A DNA stretch of 5,381 nucleotides, from contig JAUVLS010000123.1 of the NCBI GenBank assembly GCA_030600625.1, forward strand, positions 1-5,381, written 5' to 3'. Every line of letters begins with the position of its first letter. The first letter of the stretch is position 1. The position numbers were made by a program, and so were the translations under genes. Below are positions 5,086-5,381 of the stretch, one piece after another. The DNA is from Bacteroidales bacterium (GTDB lineage Bacteria > Bacteroidota > Bacteroidia > Bacteroidales > UBA12077). The notes under the pieces are model-generated. The model worked only from the letters and a program-made list of their open reading frames with translations. It had not been told where the DNA came from and did not search any database.

Positions 5086-5381
5086 AAAAGATGCGTTAAA
5101 CGATAAGTTTGAAAGATCTTCATCAGTAATATCCACAACATCAAAATTTGTTCCGTAAACTAATCTATATGATGCTCCAACGCTGAATTTAATAAATTTA
5201 ACTAAATTTAATTCTATATTAATACCCGGCTCAACAATAAAAGCAGCTGAATTATCAATTGTATTATAATCGTACCAGAAATCATCATAATGATTTTCTT
5301 CATAAAATGAATATCCTCCGGCACCTACCATTACAGGAATAGAAAAATGAATTGCTTTTTTTCTGAATAGTGTATATTCCA
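5068..5381 (-). CDS. Outer-membrane beta-barrel-like protein, C-terminal end only
   Basis: The frame is open to the right edge; the ATG at 5331 is internal, since it is preceded in frame by EYTLFRKKAIHFSIPV with no stop. About 103 residues are seen. Alternating hydrophobic stretches suggest antiparallel strands separated by acidic, Tyr-rich loops: AIHFSIPVMVGAGGYSFY, SAAFIVEPGINIELNLVKF, FIKFSVGASYRLVYG and LSFNASFKFGFF. The final strand ends in Phe-Phe, as expected for the beta-signal recognised by the BAM assembly machinery. GINIELNLVKFIKFSVGASYR recalls small Bacteroidetes outer-membrane barrel proteins of unknown function. The signal peptide would lie outside the window. The gene ends at an intrinsic terminator. 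Ligand and function are unknown; assignment rests on strand pattern and terminal residues. Confidence 0.65.
   Translation of the reverse strand, partial: EYTLFRKKAIHFSIPVMVGAGGYSFYEENHYDDFWYDYNTIDNSAAFIVEPGINIELNLVKFIKFSVGASYRLVYGTNFDVVDITDEDLSNLSFNASFKFGFF

Noticed and set aside
5068..5331. Complete small protein starting at the ATG at 5331
   Set aside because: In-frame upstream codons to the edge encode strand-like sequence (FRKKAIHFSIPV) with no stop, so the gene continues beyond the window.

Overview
The window is A+T-rich and looks like a chromosomal segment of a Bacteroidota (Bacteroidetes) bacterium. The clues are a Bacteroidetes-type CNNM/CBS protein end, an outer-membrane barrel end with a terminal Phe-Phe, a TAnnTTTG-type -7 promoter element, weak Shine-Dalgarno signals, and structured intergenic repeats of a kind I associate with that phylum. 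No rRNA, tRNA, transposase, integrase or CRISPR array is visible.

Left part (1-1580). The 3' end of a CorC/HlyC-type (CNNM/CBS) membrane protein gene runs in from the left edge. It is followed by one gene for a two-domain protein: an N-terminal Bro-N-like (phage antirepressor-type) domain fused to a C-terminal Fic AMP-transferase domain with an intact catalytic motif and a C-terminal SxxxE element resembling the class III autoinhibitory helix. Two diverged copies of a roughly 130-150 bp hairpin-forming repeat (about 259-406 and 1441-1577) bracket this gene. The arrangement resembles a mobile gene cassette, and the first repeat reaches into the last codons of the CNNM gene.

Middle part (1580-2541). 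Two very A+T-rich genes on the minus strand overlap by 11 bp: a small J-domain protein (HPD motif) and a 66-residue ribbon-helix-helix-like protein. A 17-bp inverted repeat upstream of the pair is a plausible operator. The rest is mostly gene-free and holds an 18-bp perfect palindrome and short direct repeats.

Right part (2542-5381), all on the minus strand. In transcription order these are: the 3' end of an outer-membrane beta-barrel-like gene with its own terminator, a block of small hairpins, a 3-hydroxyacyl-CoA dehydrogenase-family gene, and a FabF-like beta-ketoacyl synthase gene. The last two are 94 bp apart and could act in sequence (condensation, then reduction) on an acyl chain. The dehydrogenase has Thr-Arg where NAD enzymes normally have Asp, which suggests NADP(H) use.

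The least ordinary parts are the repeat-bracketed Bro-N/Fic gene, the J-domain/RHH pair with its inverted repeat, and the ketosynthase/dehydrogenase pair. I do not see a complete system that can be shown to be new from sequence alone.
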